Source: Terriglobia bacterium
GTDB taxonomy: Bacteria > Acidobacteriota > Terriglobia > Terriglobales > Acidobacteriaceae
DNA length: 64,000 bases
NCBI GenBank assembly: GCA_020072815.1
Contig: JAIQGE010000002.1
Coordinates: 124,001 to 188,000 of the forward strand
Direction: 5' to 3'
Shown here: piece by piece, positions 1 to 8,592 of the stretch
Layout: every line of letters begins with the position of its first letter
Numbering within the stretch: position 1 is the stretch's first letter
Notes under the pieces: generated by a model
Database searches by the model: none
The model's input: only the letters and a program-made list of their open reading frames with translations
Told to the model about the DNA's origin: nothing
Made by a program: the position numbers and the translations under genes

Positions 1-671
1 ACAGCTTCTCGATCTTCTGCAGGTTGTCGCCGACGGCGGCCTTCACTTCGTCCAGCGCCACTTTGCGCATGGGTTTGTTCTTGGCCTGCTTGATGCCCAG
101 CAGCGTGGCGTAGCGCAGCTTGTTGATGCCCGACTGGATGGTCAGAACCGCCGGCAACGGCATGGTCACGTGCTGGAAAAAGCCGGCTTCCAGTTCGCGC
201 TTCACCTTAATGCCGCCGCTCTCGTTCTTCTGGATCTCCATGATGATGGTGGCGTGCGGCCAGTTCAGCAGTTCCGCCATGACCACGCCGGTCTGGGCGA
301 AGCCGTAATCGTCCGACTGCAGGCCGGTGAAGATCAGGTCAAATTGCTCATCTTTGATGGCCGCCACAAACGCCTTGGCGATGTTCAGCGCATCCATGCC
401 CACGAACCCGTTGTCTTCCAAATGGATTGCCCGGTCGGCGCCCTTGGCCAGCCCTTCGCGCAGAACAGTCTGCGCGCGCGCCGGCCCGGCGGTGATCACC
501 ACCACTTCGCCGCCGTGCTTTTCTTTCTGCCGCAGCGCTTCTTCCAGGGCATAGGCGTCGGGCTCGTTGACTTCATAGGAGACGTCGTCGCGGATCCACG
601 TGCCGGTTTCGTTCAGCTTGAGGGGAGCGTCTTTCTGCGGGACCTGCTTCATGCAGACCAGAATCTTCATA
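1..671 (-). CDS. etfB: Electron transfer flavoprotein beta subunit, C-terminus outside window
   Basis: EtfB pairs with EtfA to carry electrons from acyl-CoA and related dehydrogenases to the respiratory chain via ETF:quinone oxidoreductase in the cytoplasm. The minus-strand frame starts MKILVCMKQVPQKDAP, the standard EtfB opening. It continues through NEPDAYALEEALR and an AMP/FAD-binding stretch (AFVAAIKDEQFDLIFTGLQS) followed by DDYGFAQTG, and the family's PAVLTIQSGINKLRY segment near residue 185. About 223 of the usual 250-260 residues are present; the rest lies left of position 1. It is the last visible gene of a minus-strand run with two small genes upstream (811 and 1087). An etfA partner would be expected just outside the window. 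Confidence 0.95.
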
Positions 672-810
672 AGGTGTTGTTCCTGCGCCTCGTTGTATAA
701 AAGCTTAGATGACGTTCACCGGCCAAGTGTTAGGGCCGGAAATGGGGAATGAAACCTGCAAGTATAAATGAGCGGAGAGGATTGTGGGTGACCGGCTACT
801 CCGGCGCCTT

Positions 811-1080
811 TCAGGCTGGGTCCACGACGCAATCTGCGGTGAGGGGGATGATGAGGGCCCGCAAGCCGCCATCGTCAATGACCGCGGTGACCCGAACAGG
901 CCCGTTTTCCCGCGCGTCCCAGTATGCGCTGATCTCAACCACGTAGAGTTTGCCGTCAGATCCTGTGACTACTTTGGTGATTGGTTCGCTGCCGATCAGG
1001 CGTCCGAGTTGCTCGTAGCCCATTTCCCAGGCAGCGGTCAACTCTTGCTCCAGAAGCGCTTCTGCAACCGCTCTGTTCAT
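811..1080 (-). CDS. Hypothetical protein, 89 aa
   Basis: I do not recognise this small protein. It begins MNRAVAEALLEQELTA, has a short amphipathic N-terminal half and then a beta-rich stretch (KLYVVEISAYWD, VRVTAVIDDGGL) that could form a small sheet. No signal peptide or membrane segment is visible. The start codon lies 6 bp after the stop of the upstream zinc-ribbon-like gene, so the two are probably co-transcribed and continue toward etfB, whose start is about 140 bp further on. The reading frame has normal composition and no competing gene on the other strand. Confidence 0.6.
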   Translation of the reverse strand: MNRAVAEALLEQELTAAWEMGYEQLGRLIGSEPITKVVTGSDGKLYVVEISAYWDARENGPVRVTAVIDDGGLRALIIPLTADCVVDPA

Positions 1081-1086
1081 GCTTGG

Positions 1087-1362
1087 CTACTCCAGAAACG
1101 CCACCGACTGCACCCCCGCCACGTCGAAGCGCTTGCGGCAGCGTATGTTCTTGCACATGGTCACGTCATCGCGGCGGACCATGTAAGACTGGGCTTTGGC
1201 GAACTTGGCGCGGTCGCGCTCATCGGCGCGTCCGGGAAGCTGCTTCTTTTTGGTGCGCACCAGCCATGAAAGTTCGTACTCGTTGGCCGTCCGGCAGTGC
1301 GGACAGGTCAGTGTGTGCGGCTTCTTGGCTTCTTTCTCGTCGTAAAAGTCGCGCTCGTCCAT
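1087..1362 (-). CDS. Small putative zinc-ribbon protein, 91 aa
   Basis: Two cysteine pairs, CPHCRTANEY near residue 20 and CKNIRCRKRF near residue 71, are spaced like the halves of a zinc ribbon, with a basic middle segment (VRTKKKQLPGR). I chose the internal ATG at 1362 (MDERDFYDEKEAKK). The longer frame back to 1416 adds residues that look like read-through of non-coding sequence. The function is unknown; nucleic-acid or protein binding is only an inference from the cysteine pattern. It sits first in the short run with the 89-residue unknown gene and etfB. Confidence 0.65.
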   Translation of the reverse strand: MDERDFYDEKEAKKPHTLTCPHCRTANEYELSWLVRTKKKQLPGRADERDRAKFAKAQSYMVRRDDVTMCKNIRCRKRFDVAGVQSVAFLE

Positions 1363-1488
1363 TGCCCTAGTGTAAACGCTGAACGCGCTCCGCCGCACAA
1401 GGAAAACTTCGTTCATCGCTTAAGGCCGCTCCCTCGGGGTAACATGCTAGGGTTAACTCATCAGCAGGGAAATTCAGGAGGGATGGCG

Positions 1489-2208
1489 ATGGCTTTTTCC
1501 AGAAGAGATTTCATCATGACCGGGGCCGGTGCGGCATGCGCGGTGGCCACCGGCGGGGCGCAGGTTCTACAGAACAACGGCGCGCAGAACACTCCACCGC
1601 AGGACAACCCACAGGCCAAGCCGGTGGAACCAGGCAAAACCCTGCCTGCCGACCGCATGCCGGAAATCCCCGCCGACAAAATGACCGACGCGCAGAAGAA
1701 AGCCGCGGAAGAATTCGCCGCCGGACGCGGCACCCCGGTTTTTGGTCCGTTCATCCCCATGTTGCGCAGCCCGGAAGTGATGTTGCGCGCCAAGGCCATG
1801 GGCGACTACCTGCGCTACAAGAATTCTCTGCCGTCCAAGATCAGCGAGTTCGCCATCCTGATTACGGCGCGGCACTGGTCGCAGCAGTACGAGTGGGCCG
1901 TGCACTTTCCCATCGCTTTCAATGCCGGGCTCGGCTCGGAAATGCTCAAAACCATCGCCGCAGGCCGTTTCCCTAAAGGCCTGTATGAAAGCGAACAGCT
2001 TTGCTATGAGTTCTGCACCGAGCTCCTGACCAACCAGTGCGTCAGCGACGAGACCTACAGCTGGGCGGTCAGCAAGTGGGGCGAGCAGGGCGTGATCGAC
2101 CTGGTGGGCGTGTGCGGCTACTACACCTTCCTGGCCATGATCTTGAATGTGGCGCGCACCGCTTTGCCCAAAGGCGCCCAGCCCCCGCTGATCAATTTCC
2201 CGCACTAG
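1489..2208 (+). CDS. Tat-exported carboxymuconolactone decarboxylase-like protein
   Basis: This 239-residue protein opens MAFSRRDFIMTGAGAA, a twin-arginine signal (SRRDFI followed by a hydrophobic stretch). A Pro/Gln-rich linker follows. The rest resembles the carboxymuconolactone decarboxylase/AhpD fold: FGPFIPMLRSPEVMLRAKAMGDYLRY, SEFAILITARHWSQQYEW, and ESEQLCYEFCTEL. The fold is known, but members range from decarboxylases to peroxidases and the substrate is not evident. I chose ATG 1489 because AGGAGG ends 7 bp upstream; the earlier in-frame ATG at 1483 is too close to that ribosome site. Tat export implies folding in the cytoplasm before secretion to the periplasm. Confidence 0.8.
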   Translation: MAFSRRDFIMTGAGAACAVATGGAQVLQNNGAQNTPPQDNPQAKPVEPGKTLPADRMPEIPADKMTDAQKKAAEEFAAGRGTPVFGPFIPMLRSPEVMLRAKAMGDYLRYKNSLPSKISEFAILITARHWSQQYEWAVHFPIAFNAGLGSEMLKTIAAGRFPKGLYESEQLCYEFCTELLTNQCVSDETYSWAVSKWGEQGVIDLVGVCGYYTFLAMILNVARTALPKGAQPPLINFPH

Positions 2209-2251
2209 TTGCGGCGAAGGTTGGTTCTTGCCGTGATGGAGAGGAGAATCT

Positions 2252-2848
2252 GTGAAGCTTCTTATTGCGATAGTTTGCTTGTGTTTCTTACTGCCGGGTT
2301 TGGTTGCCGCCCAAAGTCCTGCACAACCCGTCCCGGCGCAAGCGGCGAATCAACCAACTGCTACTCCATCTGGCGCTTCCCCAACGCAGACCAAGATCGA
2401 TCCTGCCAAGGAAGCTGACATTCGCCATCTCCTGGATGTCATGGGGAGCCGCAAGGTCATGAGTGAAACCATGGACGCCATGACCAACAGCATCCGGCCT
2501 CTGATGGCCAATGCACTGCCTCCCGGAGAATATCGTGAGAAGTTGATTGATCTGTTCTTCGCAAAATTCCGCGCGAAGGCCGACCTTCAGTACCTTCTGG
2601 ATGCCGGAGTCCGGCTTTATGACAAGTATTTTTCCCACGATGAGATCAAGAGCATGATCAAGTTCTATGAGACGCCAGTAGGACAAAAAGCTGCTTCTCT
2701 TATGCCTCAACTCACCAACGAGATGCGTTTGGAAGGCGAGAAATGGGGCGAGAAGCTGGGACGCGAGTCCATGCAGGAAGTCCTGGCCGAACATCCAGAG
2801 ATGCAGAAGGCCTTGGAAGATGCTGGAAAAGCCGCTCAGCAGAAATAG
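2252..2848 (+). CDS. DUF2059 family secreted protein
   Basis: The GTG start is preceded by GAGGAG at a good distance. A Sec signal peptide (MKLLIAIVCLCFLLPGLVAA) and a Pro/Ala-rich linker lead into a helical domain of about 130 residues. Landmarks are IRHLLDVMGSRKVM, a middle segment with EYREKLIDLFFAKF, and YDKYFSHDEIKSMIKFYETP, the signature helix of DUF2059 proteins. Members are periplasmic or secreted and their role is unknown. It lies 43 bp after the Tat-exported gene and may share its transcript. Confidence 0.8.
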   Translation: MKLLIAIVCLCFLLPGLVAAQSPAQPVPAQAANQPTATPSGASPTQTKIDPAKEADIRHLLDVMGSRKVMSETMDAMTNSIRPLMANALPPGEYREKLIDLFFAKFRAKADLQYLLDAGVRLYDKYFSHDEIKSMIKFYETPVGQKAASLMPQLTNEMRLEGEKWGEKLGRESMQEVLAEHPEMQKALEDAGKAAQQK

Positions 2849-2927
2849 TGCAAGATTTGTAAATCCATGAATGGGTCCGCCATGGAATGGCGATTCCTCG
2901 CCAGTGATCGAGAGTAGCATGACAGGC

Positions 2928-4145
2928 CTATTGGGCTGGAACGACCGCCGGGGCATCGGGAGGAAGGGTCTCTCGAAGTGGTGGCGTATACGTGATCTCG
3001 ATTGGTATCTCGTCATGGAAAACAGGCTCAGTGTTGACGAAGGCGACAACGTGCCGCTTCAGCGCCGTCATTTGGCATGGAAAATCACTTGTCGCAGGTT
3101 CCACTGAGGAACCAGCGGTGCGGACCTTCTTGGTTGCGAACCTCTGAGCAGCCTCCCTCCCCCGAGCGCATTCGCTTAAGGACAGATTCGCTCCCATGTT
3201 GAAGATCTGTCCTTCGACTGATTGTCCAGGCTCCAATTTGCGCCAGGTACCACCAAGGGCGTAAGCGTAAATTCCACCTTCAGTTTTCGTCTCCTCAACA
3301 ACTAAAGCACCTTCATTAGACAAGTAATACAGAACCCGTCCGGTGTTATTGGTAAGGCGAACGGTGGTATTTGAGGAATTCCAGAGACTCCACTCCCGTT
3401 CCCATATCATGTCGGGGGTGAGATTCGTTGTTGGCGGCACAGGTGACGGCGGCGGCGTTTCGGGTGGCCTCTTGCGCGCATCGTAAAAATAGTGGGACAC
3501 CGCCGAGGCCGCCACCCCCGGCAATGTCCGCTCTCGGTGGGGTCTTATTGCCTTGCGCAACTCGACCAGAGGGTCCCCTTTAAATGGACCAAGCAGCAGG
3601 TCATAGCTATTCATGTAGCTTGCGAGCAGATAGAAGCTGCTGATATCTGCCTTGTACCAAACCCAGGTTTCTCGGATACCATACCGCCTGAATCGCAGCG
3701 TGCCTTGGCTGTCTGCTTCGTCTCTCCCGAAGATCAGATAGGGAAGGCGATAGAAACTCACCCCCGGACGTAAGTCATTTCGGCAGTGCAGGCCAGCACG
3801 TGATGAATAGAAATCATCCGGCGTGATCTTGCCGGCCAAATGCTGGTCACGAGTGGTCATTGAGCGACAGTCCACGATCAAGGTGGTCGTCCGGTCGCCT
3901 ATCTTGCTGCTTTCAGGGTGACAGCCAATCTCTTTCGGCCTGACGGTCGGGTCGGGATCAACAGCCGTGTTCGGTGTCAGCCTTGAGATGTCCACGGCGA
4001 CCCAGGCTTCGCGCGTGCCGAAGCCTTCCGTTGCCGGGCCCAGACAGGTGTTCTGACATTGCGAAGGCGGAGGTAGCAGCAGAAGGATAAGGATATTGAT
4101 GGAGAAAAGGACGACAATTCTCTTCTTGCGCAGATAAGTGTGCAT
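2928..4145 (-). CDS. Exported protein of unknown function, 405 aa
   Basis: An N-terminal membrane/signal segment (KKRIVVLFSINILILLLLPP) is followed by a long soluble region with no domain I recognise. A Pro-rich linker (KRPPETPPPSPVPPTT) around residue 240 separates two parts. The second has beta-like stretches (TTVRLTNNTGRVLYYLSNEG, VEGQIFNMGANLSLS). I start at 4145 rather than 4169 because GGGGAG precedes the inner ATG and nothing precedes the outer one. GC content is lower than in neighbouring genes, which may mean recent acquisition. It is divergent from the gene at 4429. Confidence 0.65.
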   Translation of the reverse strand: MHTYLRKKRIVVLFSINILILLLLPPPSQCQNTCLGPATEGFGTREAWVAVDISRLTPNTAVDPDPTVRPKEIGCHPESSKIGDRTTTLIVDCRSMTTRDQHLAGKITPDDFYSSRAGLHCRNDLRPGVSFYRLPYLIFGRDEADSQGTLRFRRYGIRETWVWYKADISSFYLLASYMNSYDLLLGPFKGDPLVELRKAIRPHRERTLPGVAASAVSHYFYDARKRPPETPPPSPVPPTTNLTPDMIWEREWSLWNSSNTTVRLTNNTGRVLYYLSNEGALVVEETKTEGGIYAYALGGTWRKLEPGQSVEGQIFNMGANLSLSECARGREAAQRFATKKVRTAGSSVEPATSDFPCQMTALKRHVVAFVNTEPVFHDEIPIEITYTPPLRETLPPDAPAVVPAQ

Positions 4146-4428
4146 TGGCGCATCTCCCCTGAACTGCATCGGATGACGGCACCGTCCGGTCCGATGTTCC
4201 CTTTTACCAGGAGCCGAGCGGAACTTTCAGTGACCGAGAACATATCACGCAGCTGATCCGCACATGTTGGGATGCAAAGCTGGCGCAAGGCAGTTGGCTG
4301 TAACAAGCCAGTACACCACCTTTTCACAGATCTGTTCAAAAGTGCTAGATGGTCATGCTTGCCAGCTCCTGAAACCATAGGGGCCTGATTAGCTACGAGT
4401 GCGCCCGTGATTTCGGTATACTCGGCGA

Positions 4429-5019
4429 ATGCAGCAGCGCCGCGGCTCGCTCGCAAAGGTGTTTTGGGCACTCGTTCTCGGCCTGGCCCTGGTCTACGGA
4501 GTGGTCGTCGGGTTGAATCCTTGGTCCTTTCACATCGGTGGGCGCTCGACGCCACTGCTGTACTGGTCGGGGTCCGGCAAGCTGCTAACCAAGGGCGGAA
4601 CCTATCCTCTATACGTTTATTTCTACCCGTCCAGTCATTCTTCCCGGCTGCACCTGGACGGCTTGCGTCCGACCGGCGGCTTGCAGGGCTCGGGCTGGCT
4701 GTGTACTTCGCCGGGCGTGATGCAATACCTGAAACTTTCCGGCACGATTTATGGCGGCTGGCGAAGCACCGACGGTAGCGTGATGGATTTTCGCCTGCTC
4801 GAACAGAAGATTCTCGATGTAGGCCAACGGCAGGGTTTCTTCAACCTGTACGGCCGATGGCGCGGACAGGAACTGGTCATGGAAGATCGCGGTGAACCGG
4901 GAAGCGCATTCCGCTCCGGTCTGAAAATCGAACACGCGTCGGTGACCCTGGACTGGAGCAGCTACTCGGACTTCAAAACTGCGTGCGCAAGCGCGACGAA
5001 TCTTCCTGCGCACCGATGA
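4429..5019 (+). CDS. Membrane-anchored hypothetical protein, 196 aa
   Basis: One N-terminal membrane segment (VFWALVLGLALVYGVVVGL) anchors a soluble domain of about 160 residues with many aromatic and Gly residues (RSTPLLYWSGSGKLL, YPLYVYFYPSSHSSR, FFNLYGRWRGQELV). The pattern suggests a beta-rich extracytoplasmic domain. I do not recognise the family. The next gene, an MDR oxidoreductase, starts 108 bp downstream on the same strand. No ribosome site is obvious, so the start is less certain than the frame. Confidence 0.6.
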   Translation: MQQRRGSLAKVFWALVLGLALVYGVVVGLNPWSFHIGGRSTPLLYWSGSGKLLTKGGTYPLYVYFYPSSHSSRLHLDGLRPTGGLQGSGWLCTSPGVMQYLKLSGTIYGGWRSTDGSVMDFRLLEQKILDVGQRQGFFNLYGRWRGQELVMEDRGEPGSAFRSGLKIEHASVTLDWSSYSDFKTACASATNLPAHR

Positions 5020-5127
5020 GAATGGCGCCCCGCTATGGCCGCTTTATCCGGGCCAGTCTGAAAAAAGGTTTCTGCTCGACAAACTCAAGCGCCCAGGGTT
5101 GTATTCTAAACAGGAAGTAAAAGGTTC

Positions 5128-6171
5128 GTGAGAAACACGCGAATCATCGTCACCCATTACGGCGGGCCCGATGCACTGCAGGTGCTTGAAGAAGAGTGCC
5201 CCGAGCCGAAGAGTGGTGAAGTGCGGGTGAGAGTGCTGGCCGCAGGCGTCGCCATGCCTGACATCATGGCGCGCGAGGGCATTCATCCCGAAACGCCCCC
5301 GGTGCCCTTCACGCCGGGGTGGGACCTGGTGGGCGTGGTGGACCGTCTCGGCGACGGTGTCTCTGCAATCGAACCGGGCCAGATCGTTGCCGCGATGCCC
5401 ATACACGGCGCTTACGCGGAGTTCGTCTGCCTGCCGCAACGAGAACTGGTTTCCGTGCCATCCGGGTTGGACGCCGCCGAGGCCGTCAGCCTCATCCTGA
5501 ACTACATCACGGCGTACCAGATGCTGCATCGTTCCGCCAAGGTCAAACCGGGCCAGCGCGTCTTGTTTCACGGCGCGTCGGGCGGGGTCGGCACGGCGCT
5601 CCTACAGCTTGGGCGCCTCGCCGGGCTGGAGATGTACGGTACCTGTTCATTGCGAAGTGCGCCGGCCGTCTCCGAACTGGGCGGTGTCCCGATTGACTAC
5701 CAGAATCAGGACTATGTGCAGGAAATTCATCGCCTCGCCAGCGAGGGCGTGGACGCCGTCTTCGACCCCATCGGTGGCGCCCACCTCTGGCATTCCCGCC
5801 AGGCCCTCCGCAAGGGCGGGAGGGTGGTGGGTTATGGCAATACAACCTCGCTACGCGGGGAGGGATTAGGTTCCGGCCGCACGGGCCGCCGTAATCGCTT
5901 TCACGGACTCCCCATCTACGCGTTGTACATCGCCGGCGGCTGGCTTCTCCCCGGCCGGAAACGGATCGTCCCCTACAGCATCCAGACGCTCAAACGGTTG
6001 AAGCCGGCTTTGTTTCGGCAGGATTTGATCACGCTCTTGGACCTTCTTCAGCAGCAAAAGATCAAGCCGCTCATCGCACAGCGGTTTCCCCTTGCCGAGG
6101 CAAAACGCGCGCAAGAGCTGCTCGGGAAGGGAGGCGTGGTAGGCAAGATTGTCCTCATGCCTAATTGCTGA
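5128..6171 (+). CDS. MDR-superfamily NAD(P)H oxidoreductase (quinone oxidoreductase-like)
   Basis: This 347-residue protein has the two-part medium-chain dehydrogenase/reductase layout. The N-terminal GroES-like part contains GEVRVRVLAAGVAMPDIMAREG and PFTPGWDLVGVV. The Rossmann part has VLFHGASGGVGTALLQLGRL near residue 150, typical of quinone reductase/enoyl reductase-like members. The Cys ligands of zinc alcohol dehydrogenases are absent, so it is zinc-independent. It starts with GTG, with an AGGAAGTAAAAGG purine stretch upstream. The electron acceptor cannot be told from sequence. The 3' end runs close to short tandem repeats beginning at 6201. Confidence 0.85.
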   Translation: MRNTRIIVTHYGGPDALQVLEEECPEPKSGEVRVRVLAAGVAMPDIMAREGIHPETPPVPFTPGWDLVGVVDRLGDGVSAIEPGQIVAAMPIHGAYAEFVCLPQRELVSVPSGLDAAEAVSLILNYITAYQMLHRSAKVKPGQRVLFHGASGGVGTALLQLGRLAGLEMYGTCSLRSAPAVSELGGVPIDYQNQDYVQEIHRLASEGVDAVFDPIGGAHLWHSRQALRKGGRVVGYGNTTSLRGEGLGSGRTGRRNRFHGLPIYALYIAGGWLLPGRKRIVPYSIQTLKRLKPALFRQDLITLLDLLQQQKIKPLIAQRFPLAEAKRAQELLGKGGVVGKIVLMPNC

Positions 6172-6200
6172 TTTTGGCCCGGACGGGCAGACTTAGAAGA

Positions 6201-6268
6201 GATTGCCAAAATCGCCGAAATTGAAAGGCACGAGCTAAATGCTAACGGCTAAGTGCTAATTGCTGGGT
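6201..6268. repeat. Compound short tandem repeats: 9-bp units then 7-bp units
   Basis: Three 9-bp units (attgccaaa, atcgccgaa, attgaaagg; 6202-6228) are followed almost at once by five 7-bp units (gctaaat, gctaacg, gctaagt, gctaatt, gctgggt; 6234-6268). Both unit types recur elsewhere in the window. The array lies between the MDR gene and the duplicated tRNA end. Confidence 0.75.
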
Positions 6269-6271
6269 TTT

Positions 6272-6297
6272 ATTGGTCGGGGCGAGAGGATTTGAAC
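6272..6297 (-). repeat. 26-bp copy of the tRNA-Pro 3' end (att-like)
   Basis: This stretch is identical over 26 bp to 6395-6420, which covers the T-arm 3' half, acceptor strand, CCA and two flanking bases of tRNA-Pro. Such a partial duplication is the usual footprint of integrase attachment at a tRNA gene. Only about 100 bp now separates the copies and no integrase is visible. Confidence 0.75.
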
Positions 6298-6395
6298 TTG
6301 AGGCGTCTTGGCGGCGTCTGAGCCGCCAGCCGAAATCCTGAGCGGAGTCGAAGGACCCCGCGATCTTTGAGCGAAGCAGATATCCGGTTGAAGAA

Positions 6396-6473
<78 letters not shown>

Positions 6474-6985
6474 ACAAGAATTGAAGCTGACATCTCTCAT
6501 TCTAACCGATTTTTCTCACCGCCCACGGCAGCCCGCGTCCTCGCGCGCCTAAGGCTGTGACATTTTCTGTTTCCGGAATAATTGTGTGAGGCGGATCTAC
6601 GGCGAAGAGCAGGACTTTAGCCGAAGTCATTCCAGAAACCAGATATTCAAGAACCAAACAGTTGAATTCAGAGGATTCAACGGACCCACCGAACCCTTGC
6701 TCTAGGCGCTCATTCCGAAAACCGGAAAATATGAGGCAAGTGGGGTTAAAGCCCACGTCGCGTTATCGTTCTCCCCGACCGGCCAAGCTCCAGTACCAAC
6801 CGGAGTAACCCGGCCAGCTGAAATTCTACCTTGTCAACGCTTCTGCCCCGCCTACCATGGGCATTGTTCCCGTTTTGGGAAAATCTGTTTCGGATTTCGG
6901 AAATAACCAGAAGTCCATTAATTTGTAGTAGATAGCTTGTCAAGAATAACAATCCAGGCGATCTGCAAAACTCAAAGGAGCCACA
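6474..6985. other. Gene-poor stretch between tRNA-Pro and a small peptide gene
   Basis: I see no convincing gene in these roughly 510 bases. Open frames on both strands lack ribosome sites and protein-like composition. GC falls relative to the genes. Several AT-rich segments near 6880-6960 could hold the promoter of the peptide gene at 6986, but no clear -35/-10 pair stands out. Confidence 0.5.
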
Positions 6986-7117
6986 ATGAAAAGAAGCATT
7001 CTCCGTTTTGCCCTGTTGGCCGTGCTATTCATTTCCGCCAATTCAGTCGTAACCCCGAACCAACCCAACGAGCTACCAATACCCTGCATTCCTGGAATGC
7101 CCAACTGCCCTCAATAG
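6986..7117 (+). CDS. Small secreted peptide, 43 aa
   Basis: ATG 6986 is preceded by AAAGGAG at an ideal spacing. The frame reads MKRSILRFALLAVLFISANS, a compact signal peptide, followed by a short Pro-rich mature part ending in LPIPCIPGMPNCPQ. The two Cys in a PCxPGxPxC setting could form a disulfide. It was too short for routine gene finding. I do not know the family; the ribosome site and signal peptide are the reasons to call it real. Confidence 0.55.
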   Translation: MKRSILRFALLAVLFISANSVVTPNQPNELPIPCIPGMPNCPQ

Positions 7118-7191
7118 CGGCAAGGTGGGAGTTACGGGCGTAACCCAGCGTTGCCGGGCCAACACAAATCTATTGTTGGCGAGCGTGGGAC

Positions 7192-7956
7192 ATGCGGTAT
7201 CCTGTAGCGAGAGTTATGGGATTGGCGTCAACCATTTCCGCCTTGTGGCTGGCTGGCCTCGCATTGCAGGCCGTGTTGCTTCTGGTAATCGTCGTCAAGA
7301 AGCTGTGGAGAAGCTTCCCTATTTTTGCGGTCTACTCGGCAGTCACTTTCGCTGAGAGTCTGGCCGGGTACGGTATTCCGCGCCACTCACCCGCCTATTT
7401 CTATCTTTATGTGATTGGTGAGACTGCGTCGCTCCTGCTGGGGGTCGCCGTAGTGTATGAGATCTTCAAGCACCTCTTTGCTCCTCACGCGGCGCTGCGC
7501 AACGTTGCCACGCGGGTTTTTCGTGTTGTGGTGATTCTGCTGGCAGTTCTCGGCGGGGCAGTGATTGCCGCACATGCCCCAATCGGCAAGGGAGCAATGA
7601 TGTTTGGGCTCTTGCGAGTCGAGGAAGCGGCAAGGATTTTGGAAGTTGGGTTGATTATGGTTTTGTTCCTCTGTTCCAGCGCATTTGGTTTGCACTGGCG
7701 GCAGCCGGTATTTGGAATAGGCCTGGGGCTGGGGACCCTTACTACCTTCAAACTGATTTCGCTGGCCATGGTTCCTTACGTCGCCTCCTTGGGCGATGCA
7801 TTGAATTTGACAGTCGTGCTCTCGCTTGACATCAGTTTTCTAATTTGGATCGGATACCTGCTCGTGCCCGAGCGTGCCGCTGCGCACAGCGAAGTGCCTC
7901 AGCACGCGCAGCTTGAGCAGTGGAACCGCGCAATGATGGAGCTTATAAACCAATGA
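7192..7956 (+). CDS. Polytopic membrane protein of unknown function, 254 aa
   Basis: Six or seven hydrophobic segments span most of the protein (ISALWLAGLALQAVLLLVIV, YLYVIGETASLLLGVAVVYE, VFRVVVILLAVLGGAVIAA, ILEVGLIMVLFLCSSAFGL, and a C-terminal VVLSLDISFLIWIGYLLV). The arrangement resembles uncharacterised acidobacterial 7TM proteins; I recognise no catalytic motif. The start could be 7192 or the Met codon at 7216. Its stop overlaps the start of the next gene in an ATGA, so the two are translationally coupled. Confidence 0.75.
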   Translation: MRYPVARVMGLASTISALWLAGLALQAVLLLVIVVKKLWRSFPIFAVYSAVTFAESLAGYGIPRHSPAYFYLYVIGETASLLLGVAVVYEIFKHLFAPHAALRNVATRVFRVVVILLAVLGGAVIAAHAPIGKGAMMFGLLRVEEAARILEVGLIMVLFLCSSAFGLHWRQPVFGIGLGLGTLTTFKLISLAMVPYVASLGDALNLTVVLSLDISFLIWIGYLLVPERAAAHSEVPQHAQLEQWNRAMMELINQ

Positions 7957-8471
7957 TGATTACGATGATCGTTATCGTTCTGGCGCTGAGCGCCGTTGGG
8001 TTGTTTTACATGCAGGTCCGCAACCGCCGGAGAATGGCGCACCAAGCCATCCGGCCGGTGGACCTCAAAGCTTTGCACACGCTCCTGGACCGCGATGACG
8101 AGCTTTTCCTGCGGGAAAGCCTTCCCCGCAGGCGGTTCTGCCGGCTGAAACGGCAGCGCATTGGCGTGACCCTGCGTTACGTAAACAGGATTGCCAATAA
8201 CGCCGCCGCTGTGGTGCGCTTGAGCGAGCCGGCCCGGCTCAGCTCTGACCTGGAAGTCGCCGAAACAGCGGCGCAGATCATCGACTTGGCAACGCAAATC
8301 CGCCTGCAGTGTCTGCTGGCCTTCGCCAAACTGTCAGTGGAATTTGCTCTGCCGTCTTTGCAGCTGACCCCGGCAGTGCTGGCGCCCCGCTATCAGGCTT
8401 TGCGCGATAACCTCAAGCGCCTGGGCGCTCTCCAGACGCAGCAGTTGACCCCTAGCGCTGAGGCCATCTAA
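7953..8471 (+). CDS. Membrane-anchored hypothetical protein, 172 aa
   Basis: The start codon at 7953 overlaps the upstream stop (ATGA). One N-terminal membrane segment (MITMIVIVLALSAVGLFYMQ) is followed by a basic, mostly helical cytoplasmic domain (RNRRRMAHQAIRPVDLKAL, LQCLLAFAKLSVEFALPSLQ). Coupling to the polytopic membrane protein suggests the two products form a complex. A rho-independent terminator 28 bp after the stop closes the two-gene operon. The family is not known to me. Confidence 0.7.
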   Translation: MMITMIVIVLALSAVGLFYMQVRNRRRMAHQAIRPVDLKALHTLLDRDDELFLRESLPRRRFCRLKRQRIGVTLRYVNRIANNAAAVVRLSEPARLSSDLEVAETAAQIIDLATQIRLQCLLAFAKLSVEFALPSLQLTPAVLAPRYQALRDNLKRLGALQTQQLTPSAEAI

Positions 8472-8498
8472 AGTCTCGAGTTCAACTCTTTCCTCAAG

Positions 8499-8524
8499 AG
8501 CCCTGCCCGCAGCAGGGCTTTTGT
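8499..8524 (+). terminator. Rho-independent terminator
   Basis: A perfect 8-bp stem AGCCCTGC/GCAGGGCT with a 5-nt loop is followed by TTTTG, 28 bp after the stop of the gene at 7953. Confidence 0.85.
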
Positions 8525-8592
8525 ATTTCATGGCTCTTCCCAGTGCCTCGCTGGCAGACGCTACCGGCTGATTTTGCGGTTAGAATATTCCC

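Noticed and set aside
1297-1488. N-terminal extension of the carboxymuconolactone decarboxylase-like gene
   Set aside because: The Tat motif and a ribosome site place the start at 1489. The upstream part overlaps the divergent zinc-ribbon gene.
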